From Primula veris (taxonomy: Eukaryota > Streptophyta > Magnoliopsida > Ericales > Primulaceae): a DNA stretch of 64,000 nucleotides. Below are positions 32,625-47,200 of the stretch, one piece after another. Where the stretch lies: positions 4,285,501 through 4,349,500 of the forward strand of contig OY821745.1 of assembly GCA_963682055.1 (NCBI GenBank). The letters are read 5' to 3'. The notes under the pieces are model-generated. The model worked only from the letters and a program-made list of their open reading frames with translations, had not been told where the DNA came from and did not search any database. Position numbers and translations under genes: made by a program. Within the stretch, counting starts at the first letter, position 1. The number at the start of each line of letters is the position of its first letter.

Positions 32625-35600
32625 ATGAAGGGGACAATAAAATACTTAGCAGGAATTGCTGGGGAAAGTGGGTATGGATCAAACTCAACAGCTGATCAAG
32701 TCACCAGAGATTGTTGTTGCCTTTTCCCTTCTCAACTCACTTCCATTGTCACTGGTTTGTCTCTCCTTTTTTCTCCATTTTTTTTATATTCATGAAATAG
32801 AATTAGACATATGTTAATGACTTGTTTGCTTGCAGCATCTAAAACCTAGATTGCATGTGTTCTTTTTTACTTATAAGTTGAACAGATTTTGGTTGATCAT
32901 TTGAAATATTTTGATTTTACAGCCTGAAATACCAAAAATTTAAAGTTGGCTAATCGTTTTAGTGTTAAATAAACCAATTCATTTTCATAAAATACAAATA
33001 ATTCCACTAACTCATATACGTGTGTTTTCATGAACGAACGATGAATATCTGTACATCTTTTTGCAACAGGGTTTTGCTTGAGGGCAGATCATGTATAGCT
33101 CAATTTTCCTTTTTCTTGAAAAATTTCCATGGGAGAAGTTTTGTTAACATGTGTTATTGCTTCCCCTTGATTTATTTATTTTAGACTGATAATTCTTATA
33201 ATTCGCCCTTTTCAAATTTCATTAACCTTTGTTCAAGAATGGATCAAGGTACTTACCAAAATAAAATAAAATGGATCGAGGTAATCTACCTTATTTATTA
33301 CTGTTAAGTTCTTGCAAATAAATATCAACATGTCTTGGATGTTGAGACGTTAAATCATGGCATCATGAAGTCACCCCTTATTATTCCCAAAAGATGTACA
33401 ATTCCTTGATGTAGCAAATAAGGTTCAATATGAACAAAATTACAAAACACAAAACAAACCGGAGCCAGAAAGTACTGAACTATCATGATCAAAATATGTA
33501 CAATTAAATTCATGTTTAATAGGACAGCACAATTTCGATATTTTTCGTAATTTCAGAAACATACCAACAAAATATTCATTCTCACATAATAATGCTAAGG
33601 TCTTGTTTTTTTAGGACCATTATACGTACATAAAATCTGTAAATATTATAAAAAATCTAATCAGAATCATACCAACTAATCTTTCATATCAATATAGTAA
33701 TATTTCCTAGTTGCTTGATATGAGTATTCTTGATATAAACTGGCCCACCGGGTTGTTATTAGTTACATATATCAAATTAAACAGTCACAATATGTCAATA
33801 GCGTATCGATAATTTATACTATTATTGATCACATTGTTTTCCATAGAAAATAAAATTGTAGTATAAGACAACTTGTAACTTGTATGTCTTCTGGTGACTG
33901 GCTGATCATTTCAAAACTTTTGATTTTACACCTTGAAAAGATTAATAATTAATTTAGATTAACCAATAATTTATTTCCTTTTTGAATATTGTTGTCTCAT
34001 TACATTGTAGTGTTCAATACGATTGCTTTATGAATACTTAGAATGTACTAATGATTGCCACCTTTTACTAATGCTGCTCAACAAATTTATACGAATTAGA
34101 AACTTCTATACTGCAGGCCTGCATATAGTATTCACCATGTGCCTAATGTGGATTAGAGAATCTGAGAATATTACTTATCAAGTAATTTAGATACTTTATA
34201 CATAGTTTTGAAGACAATATTTGACAACTTTTAAAGTTTGAAGTACATTTTAGCACTTTCTACCCTCAACAAGTAATTCTGGCGTTAGTTTCCATTTTAA
34301 TTTATTGACATGGTGTTATTTAGCTTAAGCTAAAATGCTACTCTATGATTTAGTGGTTGTTTTGATGCAGATTTTTTTAATTCAGCCTGTCTGCTATTGT
34401 TTTTTTTCATAAACTTGTAAATCATTGTCCACTTGACTAACTTTGTCTCTATATATAAACCCAAAGTTTATGTGTTTCTACTTAATTTCTAGCATCAGAA
34501 AATTATAATATTATAAAGCTGCTAACAAAATCAATTTTCTTGTCTTAATTAAGCCAATCATTTCCTGTAAATTGAAACCAAACAAAAACATCAATTGCCA
34601 CAATTTTTGCCCTAAATATCCGTATTATATTTTTTTTATTGCTTTTGTATGATATATATATATATATATATGCTTGGTTGTTTGACACTTTGACAATGAT
34701 TATTACAATTCCTACTTATTGCAAAATTTGTGTTGGCAACACTAGGTGCCACGTCAGGCATAGGAGCAGAGACCGCTAGGGTTTTGGCAAAGCGAGGAGT
34801 TAGGGTTATAATCCCAGCAAGGGATTTGAAAAAAGCTGAAGAAGTAAGAAAAAGAATAAAAAATGAAACTCCAGATGCCGATATTATAGTGTTCGAGATT
34901 GATCTTAGCTCTTTTGCTTCAATCCAGAGATTTTGTTCTCAATTTCTGTCCCTAGATTTGCCTCTTAATATTCTCATGTAAGTTTGTTTCTTCTATTTGA
35001 TGATTTAGTTCTTCTTTGTCGAGAGGTACGCATTTTTCATTCCTATGGAATCATATGTTTGATATATGGAGTACTCGATGTGCAGAAACAATGCTGGCAA
35101 GTACTCAAAAAAGTTGGAATTTTCAGAAGACAAAATTGAAATGACTTTGGCTTCAAATTATCTAGGTCAGTAGTTAAGCTACACCAACATACATATTGCT
35201 GCATACAGTTATCCTTGTATGCCATAGTTCCGCCGTGATTTAAAAAAACTCATTTACCATTCTTTAAATTTAAAATGATTTGTTTGAAATAATGATTTGC
35301 TACTCGATTAATTGTTTTTTCTTGACATTGTTTTTGTATCTTAATGCCGATTTCCCTTTAACTATTCATGGTTTAACTCTGCCATGAAAGAAAAGCTTCC
35401 CCAAATTCCCAACTCTACAGTTTAAACCTCAAAGAAGCTCTCTCGAGTTTACAAAAGGTTGTTTGGTTGCCTAACCTCTTTTACCTTTATACTTAAAAGT
35501 ACAAAACTAAGTACGTCGTTTGCTAATTTGTTTGCGCCAGAAAACTATACGTACGCGGTTCTAGAAGTAACCTTACTTTCTCCGCAAATATTCATTACTT

Positions 35601-37385
35601 CCAAGTTCCAACACAGATAAAAAAACAGCTTTTTATCAAACATATTAATAAAACTTAACTGTATTTGTTTCAAGCAATAAATTGTACTTTTGTATTCATA
35701 AGATGCAATCAAACAACCCCAATAGCCAAACCAGAAACAGAACTCCTTTTCACCCCTAATTAGTTTTAGTTAACTTTTGAGTCATAGCATAACATGTTGA
35801 TCTTCCAAGTTCATGCAGTTCCATTATTTTAAGAATCTTTTGAAAAATCAACTGTTAAAAGAAAAACTATTAACTTGATTAGCAATCTGCTTTCTGCAGG
35901 CCATTTCCTTTTAACAGAATTATTGTTGGAAAAGATGATCGAGACAGCTGAAAAAACCGGTATTGAGGGAAGGATCATCAATGTTTCTTCGGCTATTCAC
36001 ACCTGGGTGAAAAGATCAACCTTCTCTTTCACAAAAATCAGTAACCCTAAAAGGTATATAGGAACATTTACTAAAATAATTTCTTTGACAAAAACCATAT
36101 TGGAACCAGTTCAAGCGAATTGGATACGACCCTCGCTTTATAAGATAAAATCGATATTTTATTATATATTTAACAAAAATATGAAGATTGTAACCTTCTA
36201 GTCCCAAGTACATATATTAGGAAAAAAACCATCCTTTATTGAACAAAAATATATTGATCATAGCTTTTTAGCCACAACATTATAATATGAACATCAAAAT
36301 TTACATGACAGTCTATTTCTCGCACAAAGGGATACTAGTCCTGCCCTTGCGTTCTTAGTAGCACATTCGTATGTAATCGTTATGTATGGTTATCAATCTT
36401 GCAAATTCAGATATGCATATCTTTTATTTTTATCATGCAGATACGACCCGACTCCTGCATATGCACATTCAAAGTTAGCCATTCTACTACATGCCAAAGA
36501 AATCGCCAAACAGCTTAAGGTTTTACTTGTATATATACACCAGTCGACAACGTCTCTTTGCTTTTACTGGTTATATGTGTCTAATTTTGAGCCGATATAT
36601 TAATATTAGTCAACAAATAAAAAATAATTGAAACAGTGTTATTTGTATCAGGCAAAAAATGCAAGAGTAACTATCAATTCTGTGCACCCAGGGATTGTAA
36701 AGACGGGCATTTTCAGAGATCATAGTGCTGTGATCACAGGCATGAACCATTTCTTTTTTTACTTTTTTTAATTTATTTTTAAAAAAAGACATGCCTAACT
36801 TTTCCTTTTTTGTTTTTGCTCAAAAAATACTGCAGATTCATTGTTTTTCCTTGCATCCAAACTACTGAAAACAACAACTCAGGTTCGTTCATATCTGCGT
36901 ATCTAATTAATAATTACATTCAAGTAAAACTTGGGTTTCATTACCTGCAGTTTTGGAGCTCAGCCTTGTTTGTTTTATTACTTCGTTTACTACTAATTAG
37001 TTGCAGGGCTTTTTGTTGGCTAGCATAAAAGGTTTTCAATTTTCTGAAGTGAAAAACTATAAACTTTAAGCTGAATAAATCCTGTTTATTTTTTCTATCA
37101 TCTAATAAGCCAATTTATATGCTTTTACGTTGTAGGCAAACGAGCCCCAGTTAACATATGAAAAACTAGATATTATAATCTAACTTCTAGTATACACAGG
37201 GTGCATCGACAACCTGCTATGTAGCTCTAAGTCCGCAAATTGAAGGGGTTAGCGGGAAATATTTTGCAGATTGTAATGAAAGCAAGTGCTCAAACCTCGC
37301 TAATGATCAAGTTTTAGCTCATCATCTTTGGAAACAGTCTCATGCATTTGTATGTAGACGACTATGTGAAAGCTTATCCGTATAA
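32625..37385 (+). CDS. TIC32-like short-chain dehydrogenase/reductase, eight exons
   Basis: Exons 32625-32754, 34746-34977, 35086-35165, 35900-36053, 36441-36519, 36652-36739, 36836-36882 and 37200-37385 join to 331 residues ending at TAA. The N-terminus (MKGTIKYLAGIAGESGYG) and the Rossmann motif TGATSGIG at 43-50 follow the pattern of plant TIC32-like/WWOX-like SDRs. NNAG is at 122-125, the catalytic serine in NVSS at 177-178, and YAHSK with Tyr206 and Lys210. NVSS and HPG flanking motifs are intact, so an NAD(P)H-dependent oxidoreductase activity is likely; the substrate cannot be told. The intron after exon 6 must use a GC donor (36740-36741): no GT fits the frame. Intron 1 is about 2 kb. 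The only in-frame ATG is at 32625, which matches the family start. TIC32 itself associates with the plastid inner envelope; this paralogue may or may not. Confidence 0.92.
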
Positions 37386-38636
37386 TGATGTACATTTTTT
37401 ACCGTTGATCCCATACATATAAGCACAAAGTGATTAGATATATAAAGGCAGCTAATACTCCGTTACGAAATGTATAACCATAATTATAAAGAGATCGATA
37501 CTACATAGTTCTTCTCCAGTGGCTTCTTTTTTCAGTCAATTAAATACCATTTTAAAAAGTTAGAATGCAAGTGTTATGCAATGAAAGAAAGCAAGATGGT
37601 AAACAAACACGTCAAACTAACAAGGACAGCCAATACAAGTATTTTGCTACCGTCTTTCTTAATATACGAAATTGTCACAGGAAAAAAAACTTTAAATTCT
37701 GAGTTGTAACAGACACTCGCTATTGTAACTTCCAGACATAATTGTCACACGACAAAATACTACAATTTCAAAAGTTATAACAAAAAGCAACCCCACAAGA
37801 TATCATAGTTTCATGGGCTTCCCTGCTAGTGGTTAGTTTAAAGAAGCTAATAAAACCCAAAACAAGGAATATTTAAAGAGAGACAATTTTCTTTTTCGGA
37901 ATATTTTAGGTTTTGCTTCAAAACCGTCCAAGAACATTGGCAGGGATCATTAAGTGCGATTATATAAAAGTTGAAAGGTTTTATCTGTGAAATTATGTGA
38001 TCTACGAACCATTAGATACTAAAATTTTGTCATGCATGTATATGTTATTAATATTCTATCAGTTTATTGATAAGATTTAAAATTTGGGACAATTTGCCAC
38101 CCGTAACGCTTTCAACAGAAATCAAATCGTGCTATATAAATTAATAATCTCACAAATCAATCTATATTTCATCGGGAGGCCTTTTAAATGCCGCATGGGC
38201 TAAGTTGCGGCATCTTATGCCGCATAGCCAAAAAAGTTAAATATGATCTTAAGGAAGTGCCAGTTATCTGCAATTGAAAGTTTTGCTGAATTTGTCTTCT
38301 TTCTCACAATAAAAATAAACCGTAAATAATATCTATAGCCTGACTCGATTTTCTGTTGATACTGTATTTCCTGGCTAATTACATCAAGGAATCTCACACT
38401 TTTACTCAAATTTCTAATTTTTTTTTACTGATTGTTCAAATTGAAATTATAAGAACTATTATTTTCCAAACATATCATACAGTTACATGATTTACTGGAT
38501 TGGATCTAATATCATTCGTTTAGCACAGTAAGATTTTAAAACCGAGAAATCATAAATGCAAAACCCCATATATTTTTGATTATTCATTAATTAAACAATT
38601 TTATGAGCTAATAATGTTAGTTATCAAAATTGCAAA

Positions 38637-39110
38637 ATGATTTATTAGACCCAGCTGGTTTTAAAAAAATTCAGGTTGTTTTGTCAATTAAAAACAATGT
38701 CCAGAATATATTCCGATAGTCCAACAGACTGTAAATTAAAATGGAGTACATTTATCCGAAAATCCTTTTTCCACTCTAAAAAAGAAGTTCTCTGGATATT
38801 GATTCTTGTTTTCCATTTTCTTTTGTTTAACCAGTAAATGTTAAATTATATCTTCTTTTCATATTTCCGCTTTTCGTTTTCCGTTTCTTTTCTTGCGATT
38901 CCCTTTTCGAGAACCATGTTACAACGACAGCCTTCCTGAATTCAAAGCCGTCAACAAATTTTATGTTTTTCTATTTTTTGAGCCGTTAACATCTCACTAC
39001 TATATGGTTGTAGTATTGTGCCGAAGTTGGCGGGGTGGTTTGTGGATGGAAACTTCATTTTTAAGGTATCGCTACGAAGCAAGACCAACGAAGGAAGCCA
39101 AAACATGCCA
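38637..39110. repeat. Dispersed repeat, copy 2 (contiguous)
   Basis: It aligns with 5361-5621 and then 7771-7950 without interruption (see those entries). Confidence 0.55.
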
Positions 39111-39399
39111 CTTTTCCGAGTACAAAGGTGTGGGTTTACAAAAGAACGAGACAAAATGCTTTATGAATTCACGGTATGAAATTTTAGACAAAGTGAGATC
39201 TCTGATCAAAATAGAAATCCTTTCATATAGAAAACAAAAATTAGAAGATACCCACTTTACAAACAGAGATATTCATACTTTATAGTCTCTTATCATATAA
39301 TTGATCGATTATAGAACCTTTATTAAATAATTACAGTTTATGTTCTGGAATTGATACCGGATAGATATTGTACCTTAAAAATTACCAAAATATACAACT

Positions 39400-39720
39400 T
39401 TTCAAATCTAATTACCAAAAATTACAAACCAAAACTTTTATTCGCAAAACATAAAACTTTAATAAATATGTGTAATTGTATGTTTGTATGTTTTGGTAAT
39501 AAACTTTTAAATGTTGCATGTTTCAGAAAAAATGTATATTTTTACCCATAGCTCACACGTCCAACCAGTCACTTGAAAAAGATTGTCGTGAAAATAGCAA
39601 AAATTACAAACCAAAACTTTTATTCTCAAAACATAAAACTCTAATAAATATGTGTAATTGTATATTTGTATGGTTTGATAAAAAACTTTTAAGCGTAATA
39701 TGTTTTGATAACATGTTTTT
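39400..39720 (+). repeat. Two direct copies of a 125-bp repeat
   Basis: AAATTACAAACCAAAACTTT, then AAAACATAAAACT and AATAAATATGTGTAATTGTA, occur at 39417-39480 and again at 39599-39662, each followed by a related GTTTTG(G/A)TAA block. An inverted relative is at 31115-31258. Confidence 0.65.
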
Positions 39721-39980
39721 GTTTTTGGTTAATGGTATGTCTGGTACATCGGCCCATGTACCATCGGTTAATTTATGTCCTAAATTTAAACTTAAGGGAC
39801 TAAAACTGTAGTTATCCCAATCTCTTATTAACCCCCTAATTCACCAATTTTACACATTTCGTCTTTTATCCGAAATTTATTCAGTAATAAGAGAGAGAGA
39901 GAAAGAGATAAAATTGAATAAAAGTGCTCTGCAAAATTCACCGTATATACATACATAATCACTATCTCTTGTAAGCCTTC

Positions 39981-40002
39981 ATTCTCTCTCTCTCTCTGAA
40001 CC
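39981..40002 (+). promoter_or_regulatory. CT-rich leader upstream of the EMB2759-like gene
   Basis: TTCATTCTCTCTCTCTCTCT with GTATATACATACATAA about 40 bases before it suggests the transcription start region. 40,000-40,549 is then leader or a leader intron. Confidence 0.35.
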
Positions 40003-40549
40003 ATATTTATCTATATTTGTTAAATATTTGGACTTTAGTGTTTCTATTGGAATTAAAATTTATGGTCATTTACTTATTTTTGCTGGTTTTTATCATTGCT
40101 CTTGATTTCTAGGTGATGTATATATTTTATTTTGTTTAAGTATATTCTTTATTTTCCTGAAGCTTGTTTTTTTTTTCAATCCAGGAAATGAAAGAATTTT
40201 GTAGACTTTTTTTTTTTTGGTAATTACAGTTTATGAAGTTTTGTGGGGTATTGGAATTTGGGTAGCTATTTAAATTGGAATTTAGGCTTATTTATGTAGT
40301 TTATTATAGCTTTTAGATTTTGGCTGATGTATCATGTTATATAATTGAAGTCTGGATAAGAACCATAATCTGTGATTTTTATTGTTTTGAAATTTGGTGA
40401 TTTTAAAAAAGATTGGATTTTTTTCTTCTTTTCTGGGTATTAGCAGTTTTTGAAGATTTTTGTAGAGTTTGATAGTTATTTTTTATTCTGGTATTACCAG
40501 TTTATGAAGCTTTGTGGTAAATGATTGAGGCTGTTAAAGTTCGGAGCAC

Positions 40550-43073
40550 ATGGCGTCGGTAACCCAGCAGGTGAAGGTAAATACATGCCAATGGTTATAG
40601 ATATGAATAAGTTATAGTATATTGCTTTGATGCGATTATATTCACTGGATGTGCTTTTCATAAAAAAATAAAAATTGGTCAAGTTTTGATAACTACTCCT
40701 ATATAGTTGCCGTGAACTTAGCTTATTTTAATTGTTGCTAGTATTCTGAGGTTTTGGGTGACCAATTTAAAGGTGAGTTCTTCTGTTTTCGAACCTGTAA
40801 AAGTGAGAAGCTTTGTGCTTGATGAACCAGTTTATATCTTGGCCTCAAAATAAACCAATAGCGGTTTAGATTTGCAGAAACGCAGATCATAACTTCTAGA
40901 ATTTGAAAATTCTTGTACTGATTTAGATGGGATTTTCGAAAAATAATGATTACCTAGTGTTTGCTGATTACTACGTTGTAATTTAAACATCAATCTTTGT
41001 TTTGTATTAGTTGTTTAGTTTGGGTTGAAAAGCCATGTTAATTTATAACGAATAACATATTAGGGAAATGGAAACCTCACAGGGTCATAATACCATGTTT
41101 ATTATGTTGGTAATTCAAACTCAAATATTCTTAGTTTTGGGTCTGTTTCCATATGAGGTACGACTCTTCTGCGCTGTTGCCTTTTTATTTCTTACCATGA
41201 TTGCATCTTTTAAAATTTTGATTATAAATAACCTTTCAAGGAATAATGGTGGTATGGATTGGTTTGGTACTTTGGGTATCTTAGTTAATCTTTCTGTTAT
41301 ATTGACAATGATGGAGCTGAATCCTGTTTTGAGTTGTTAAGAAATTAATTGATGCACAAATATCTGTCTATTGAAGAGTGAGTCTAGTATATAGTAATGG
41401 TGATATATTTACTTACCATGCGTATTTGACATTCACATTCAGGGTGCATATACAACATTTCCCTCGAGGTCTGTTTTACCGAAAAAAGAGTTACAGTTCA
41501 AACTATCTGACACGTCATTTCAATGGGTTGTGAAGAAGGATACATTTCCCGCTCTTAGATGCAAGTCGTGTTTAAGGTTTGTAGTCCCGTTCTTTTTCTG
41601 TTTTTGTATTTCTTTACATCAAATTTGTTTGACTATATAGAGATGTCTCGTTCTTGTTTAATTTTGTAACATACCGGCAATGTGTCTCCGTCCTGTATAA
41701 TTACTCATAAGTAACTAAAGAACAGATGATATGTTCAAGTTGTGCATAAACGTTGCTTTGGTGTATTTGCGGTTTTGAGTATAATATAATTATGTTGTAA
41801 CTACTGTATCGATTGTTTCTGACAATTTTCACCTTACTTACAGCAACAGGTTAGGAGATCCTATTGTCAGTGGATCAAATAAAAGATCTTGCAGAACTGC
41901 TGTTTTCAATGGGAGTGCAAAAAATGACCCAAGCGGATCAATGTCTGCCAAAACTTCATATTTAAGAGAGACTGAACATAAATCTACCAAATACCCAGAG
42001 ATGCAGGATGTTCCGGTTTCATATACTCTAGCTATACAAAACCTTTTTAAGAACTGGTTGACACTTTTGCGTACATCACCAGCGCCAAATGAAGCTATAG
42101 CTGAAGCTTTAGAGGGATCAGATCCAGGGAAAATTCCAGTGGAACCAAATCTTGTACCCAAAGAAGAACGAGGCAACATTTTAATTGCAACTTGGGGTCT
42201 CTTCTGGGGTCTAAATGCAACAGTAAAAGTTCCGTTACTGATATTGTGAGTACTTTGATTCAAAATTGTCAATCTTTTGCAAGCGCAACTGAATTACCTT
42301 AAATTTTATCTGAAAATATATTTTCAGCATGCGTCTTGTTTGGTTGCAGCTCTCTTCTTTTGTTCCCTAATAACTAAACTGCTTTTGATTGATCAATTCT
42401 TTTGGCCTGAAAAGGCTAGAAGCTTAAAGCGATGAATTTAGCTTTCCCTGCAACCTCAAAAACTTAAGCTTATTTCCTTCAAAGCTGCAACTTTTCAAGA
42501 TCTTTACTTATTTCGCTACAATATAAAGGAGCTGCCCTTCTTTTCATTTTTCATTGAATATCTAAGTATTGTTTTTTTAATAATATCTTTAATAGCACGC
42601 TGGCCTTCGAAGTTCATGATTGTTACTCCTTTGTCTGATCGTTGTGTTGTATCTGCAGTACCCCTTTGTACCTGGCTGTTAATGTTGCTTGTGGAGTTCA
42701 AGTTTCTAAGGAGTTGACTCCTCTGTGGATTTTTGGGCCTCTAATCACAGCTCTCTATACAAAGTTCTTCAGAGGCATATGCACATTATATGTTTTCGCT
42801 TTCAAGCAGACAGCTAAATTGGTTAAGAAAGCTCCCACCTATACAGTGATGGCGTATACATATATTTCTGAGGGGAAACTCAAAGAAAGAGTTCATCTTC
42901 ATTTGTGGCAGCCGGGGATGGAAATTGTGAATAAAAACTATAAAGAGTTTTCTGTAAGGATGATGGAAGAGACGAAGGTATGGGCGGTGGAGAAGTACCT
43001 GGATTTTCTAGAACTGATATGGCCTACTTATTGTAGAACAGTCAGGTTTCTGAAGAGGACGAATCTCATATAG
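40550..43073 (+). CDS. EMB2759-like protein, four exons
   Basis: Exons 40550-40576 (MASVTQQVK), 41443-41576, 41844-42245 and 42659-43073 join with correct phases to 325 residues. It resembles, from memory, Arabidopsis EMB2759 (At5g63050), an embryo-essential plant-specific protein of unknown molecular function. Shared features are the short first exon before GAYTTFPSRS, the KTSYLRET...KST segment, a WGLFWGLNATVK stretch, ELTPLWIFGPL and a C-terminus ending RTVRFLKRTNLI. Two hydrophobic stretches (VPLLIFTPLYLAVNVA and IFGPLITALY to LYVFAF) look like membrane segments in the second half. The N-terminus is Ser/Lys-rich without acidic residues for about 70 residues, compatible with an organelle transit peptide (inference). 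The assignment rests on recalled similarity, not a search. Confidence 0.75.
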
Positions 43074-44500
43074 TTTGTGGCAAAGATATGAAGGAGAACC
43101 AAGGGTTCTTTATTTCTCTAATCTTTTGTGACTTTCCTAAGATTTGAATCTTCTGTATTTAGAAAGTAAAACAGCTTGAAAACCCTATGTTGAAACTGAG
43201 GTTTTTTGTCTCTCTTTACGTAAGTTGAGCGAGCTTTAGGCAAGTCAAGTGGATCTTATAATCTGTCAGTGTTGTACTTTTTGCAATCGAGAATCTGTAT
43301 TAAGTGAAAACTTTATAATTTGATCAAAATTTATTATATGAGTCTTAGATTAGCATTTGCTTTGGATCAAATTTAAATACTACAGTCGCGAACTTGTACA
43401 TTTTTATCTGATTTCTGCAATTACTTCTAGGCTATGAAGCTTTTTTCTGCAATAAGCTTATACATCTGTTAGATATGATGTGGTTTTGTTCAATACTATG
43501 TAGGCATTGCGTCTTTAGTAGGATGATGCCTAGATCCTCATTACTGTAAAAGCTTAAGTAAGCGTTTTACAACAGCAAAATACCATTGTCCTTCTTCCAA
43601 GTACTTTCTGAATACCAGTAGTCTTTTTCTTGGTGGAAAATAAACATTAATACTCTGGTAGTTTTATTTTAATGAGTTGACGAAAAAACCATGCACAGCT
43701 ATGAAACTTCTGGTTTTACGGATATATCTTTGATGCACCATTTCGTATTCGTATAGGTCATTGCCTATTGGTTACCTTCAGTTCAAACCTTTAAGTACCC
43801 CATTTGAGGGAGTTCAGGATTTTGCATCTCTTTACAGTACTGGTTTTTTTCTCACTTTTCTTTCATTACTCTCTTGTTTTTCTGTGTGGTTTCTTCTATA
43901 AACCAATAGAGTAATAAGGTCATAAACATTTTGGCATTGTAGCTTCCCATATTTCTCTCGATTTACTTAACCGAGCTTTCTCCTTTGCTTCTCCGAGGAG
44001 TTGCGTGATAGGGTAAAGCCATAAAGGTATACAAAATTAATTTTCGTTACAAAATGATAGTTTTCTGAGAACATCTGGAATGCTTTGAATCCATGATGGT
44101 ATTATTTCATAACTCACAGTGAACTACAACTTTGAATCATATTATACCTACAACTTTTCTACCCTCAGTTGAATCTTGGTTCTGCATTTGCATCTCATGA
44201 ATTAGCTCATTGAAATTAAATCAATTCATTGTCACGGTTATGAGAGGATGATAGAGTTGCAGATGTAAGTACACACTTCAGTTTACGCTCTTGTTCTTAT
44301 CAATATGCAGGATGTTAGTTTACTATATTTAGCATTTTGTAGCCTACAATATTTGATTCACGCACAAATGTTATTGTACACTGGGTAATTTCGGACTTAA
44401 TTTGTTTCTTTGGGACTAAAAATCAGAAGGTTGGACCAGTTGAGCAGATTTTATTTCTTTTAATCGATGAAAATGGAGAGGATCACATTTAATTACTGAT
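43074..44500. other. 3' flank, nothing recognised
   Basis: The interval between the EMB2759-like stop and the GGPPS 3' end is AT-rich, probably holding the 3' untranslated region of the former up to about 43,340. No exon, repeat or RNA gene that I can support. Confidence 0.4.
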
Positions 44501-44509
44501 CAAATTTGT

Positions 44510-44545
44510 TACTCCTTCCGTTCCGAAATAAGTGTCATGCTTCCA
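44510..44545 (+). mobile_element. Single Stowaway-like terminus
   Basis: TACTCCTTCCGTTCCGAAAT, followed by AAGTGTCATG, is the classic Stowaway (Tc1/mariner MITE) terminal sequence. No matching right end precedes the GGPPS coding region, so this is a truncated element in its 3' flank. Confidence 0.45.
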
Positions 44546-44677
44546 TTAACATCAACAGATATAGTGAACATTGACATATTCAAATCTACAGTCCTCACAC
44601 CATGTTTCTTCCTCCTTATATAACGAATTTTTGACCATATATACCAAAGGAATCCATTTTCTATCTGAATCATCCTT

Positions 44678-45952
<1,275 letters not shown>

Positions 45953-46235
45953 CTAACAATTTTGTGTTCGAATTTAGTTAGAGTCGTCTCAATTAATTCT
46001 TGTTAAATGCTTACCACCATGCATTATGGTGTGTCATTTAAGAGCAACCACTATTGGTTTTTTAAAAACCATTCTTCCCTTGATCTTGAGTTACTTTAAC
46101 TAAAAAAGGTAAATTTATTTATGCAACAGATTCCTTATAATGTTTCTCAAATTATGAATTAGCAAAATATTTCCCAGATAAAAGGAACCAAATGAATTTC
46201 TCAAATTTTCTCTCTTCCATTTTATCACTTTTATT

Positions 46236-46265
<30 letters not shown>

Positions 46266-46266
<1 letters not shown>

Positions 46267-46499
46267 GAGGTTGGATTTTTCGACTGCAAAAAATATGTTT
46301 TCACGTCAAAACCGTAAATAGTAATTACAAAAAGTAATTCTGATTTACGGTTTACCTTTATATTTTATTTTTTCACAAAAATAATAATTAATTTTTTTTT
46401 TAAAAAAAGTAAACTGTAATTCTGAATTACAGTTTGTATTTTGGAATTACGGTTTTGACGTGTAAACAAATTTTTTGTAGTCGAAAAATCCGTCCTCAT
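46266..46499. mobile_element. Foldback MITE inserted in a (TA)n tract
   Basis: The left end TGAGGTTGGATTTTTCGACT pairs with the right end (complement TGAGGACGGATTTTTCGACT), continuing through TTTTCACGTCAAAACCGTAA. TATAT flanks both sides, so a TA-type target duplication is possible. About 234 bp. Confidence 0.7.
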
Positions 46500-46652
46500 A
46501 TATATTGAACCACAAAAGAAGGTAAAAATAATAATATAAAACGAAAATGAGAAAGTTTATAAGTAATCTGAAGTATCGTAGGTATAAACATAAAATGGTT
46601 ATGCAAAATAAAAATAAAAATAAAAAATATGTAAGGAAACCGCTTGTTCTAA

Positions 46653-47200
46653 GAGCATCCGTATCACCTCAACCATTTGCTCAAAACTAACACATTTTAC
46701 ACCTTTTAAGAAACCATTTACATAAAATTTTAGCTTTTTTATTAATTTTCTTATAATAAACCTATATTATTATTTTTTATTTATTTATTATCTTTTAATA
46801 ATCATAACAATATTACAAACATAAAAATATAGATCCATGATAGTTTATTACTAATATAATACCTCCGTCCCTAAACAAATATCTCATACAATACATGTAA
46901 TTTTAACCATCAAAATTTTCATATCAAAATTACCGAAATGAAAAAATTGAAAATTTCATCATATAGTTCTAACCATAAACTACGTGATTAACTTTTCAAA
47001 TAATTTTTCCGGCAATCTAAATATGAAAAATTTATCAGTCAAAATTGTACGCATTTTCGTATGAGACATTTGTTTAGGGACGGATGAAGTATTAATATAG
47101 GGAATTATATGTATTTATCATATATGAGGTGAATTTTGTGTTTTCTTAAATTTAGTAAATTTATAAGTTTTCTGATACATATCATTTTTTATATCATAAT
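46653..47200 (+). mobile_element. Composite MITE, copy 1 (contains a Stowaway)
   Basis: It starts TAAGAGCATCC and aligns on both sides of its internal Stowaway with the inverted complement of 62172-62740: TTAATTTTCTTATAATAA, TTATCTTTTAATAATCATAA and GAGGTGAATTTTGTGTTTTC are shared. The right boundary is uncertain. Confidence 0.6.
46862..47089. mobile_element. Stowaway MITE
   Basis: CCTCCGTCCCTAAACAAAT at the left and the complement CTTCATCCGTCCCTAAACAA at the right, with TA on both sides (46860-46861, 47090-47091). 228 bp. Related to 62277-62511. Confidence 0.8.

Larger units (their letters stand above)
37386..39860. other. Intergenic stretch with repeats
   Basis: No supported exon. It holds the dispersed repeat copy at 38637-39110, two direct copies of a 125-bp repeat (39400-39535, 39590-39715) and a small imperfect palindrome of ATGCCGCAT/GCGGCAT at 38188-38226. 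A 130-codon open frame at 38893-39285 lies in the repeat and shows no known domain. Confidence 0.45.

Noticed and set aside
38893..39285. 130-codon plus-strand frame
   Set aside because: It lies in a dispersed repeat shared with 7771-7950, where the frame is not kept; no domain seen.
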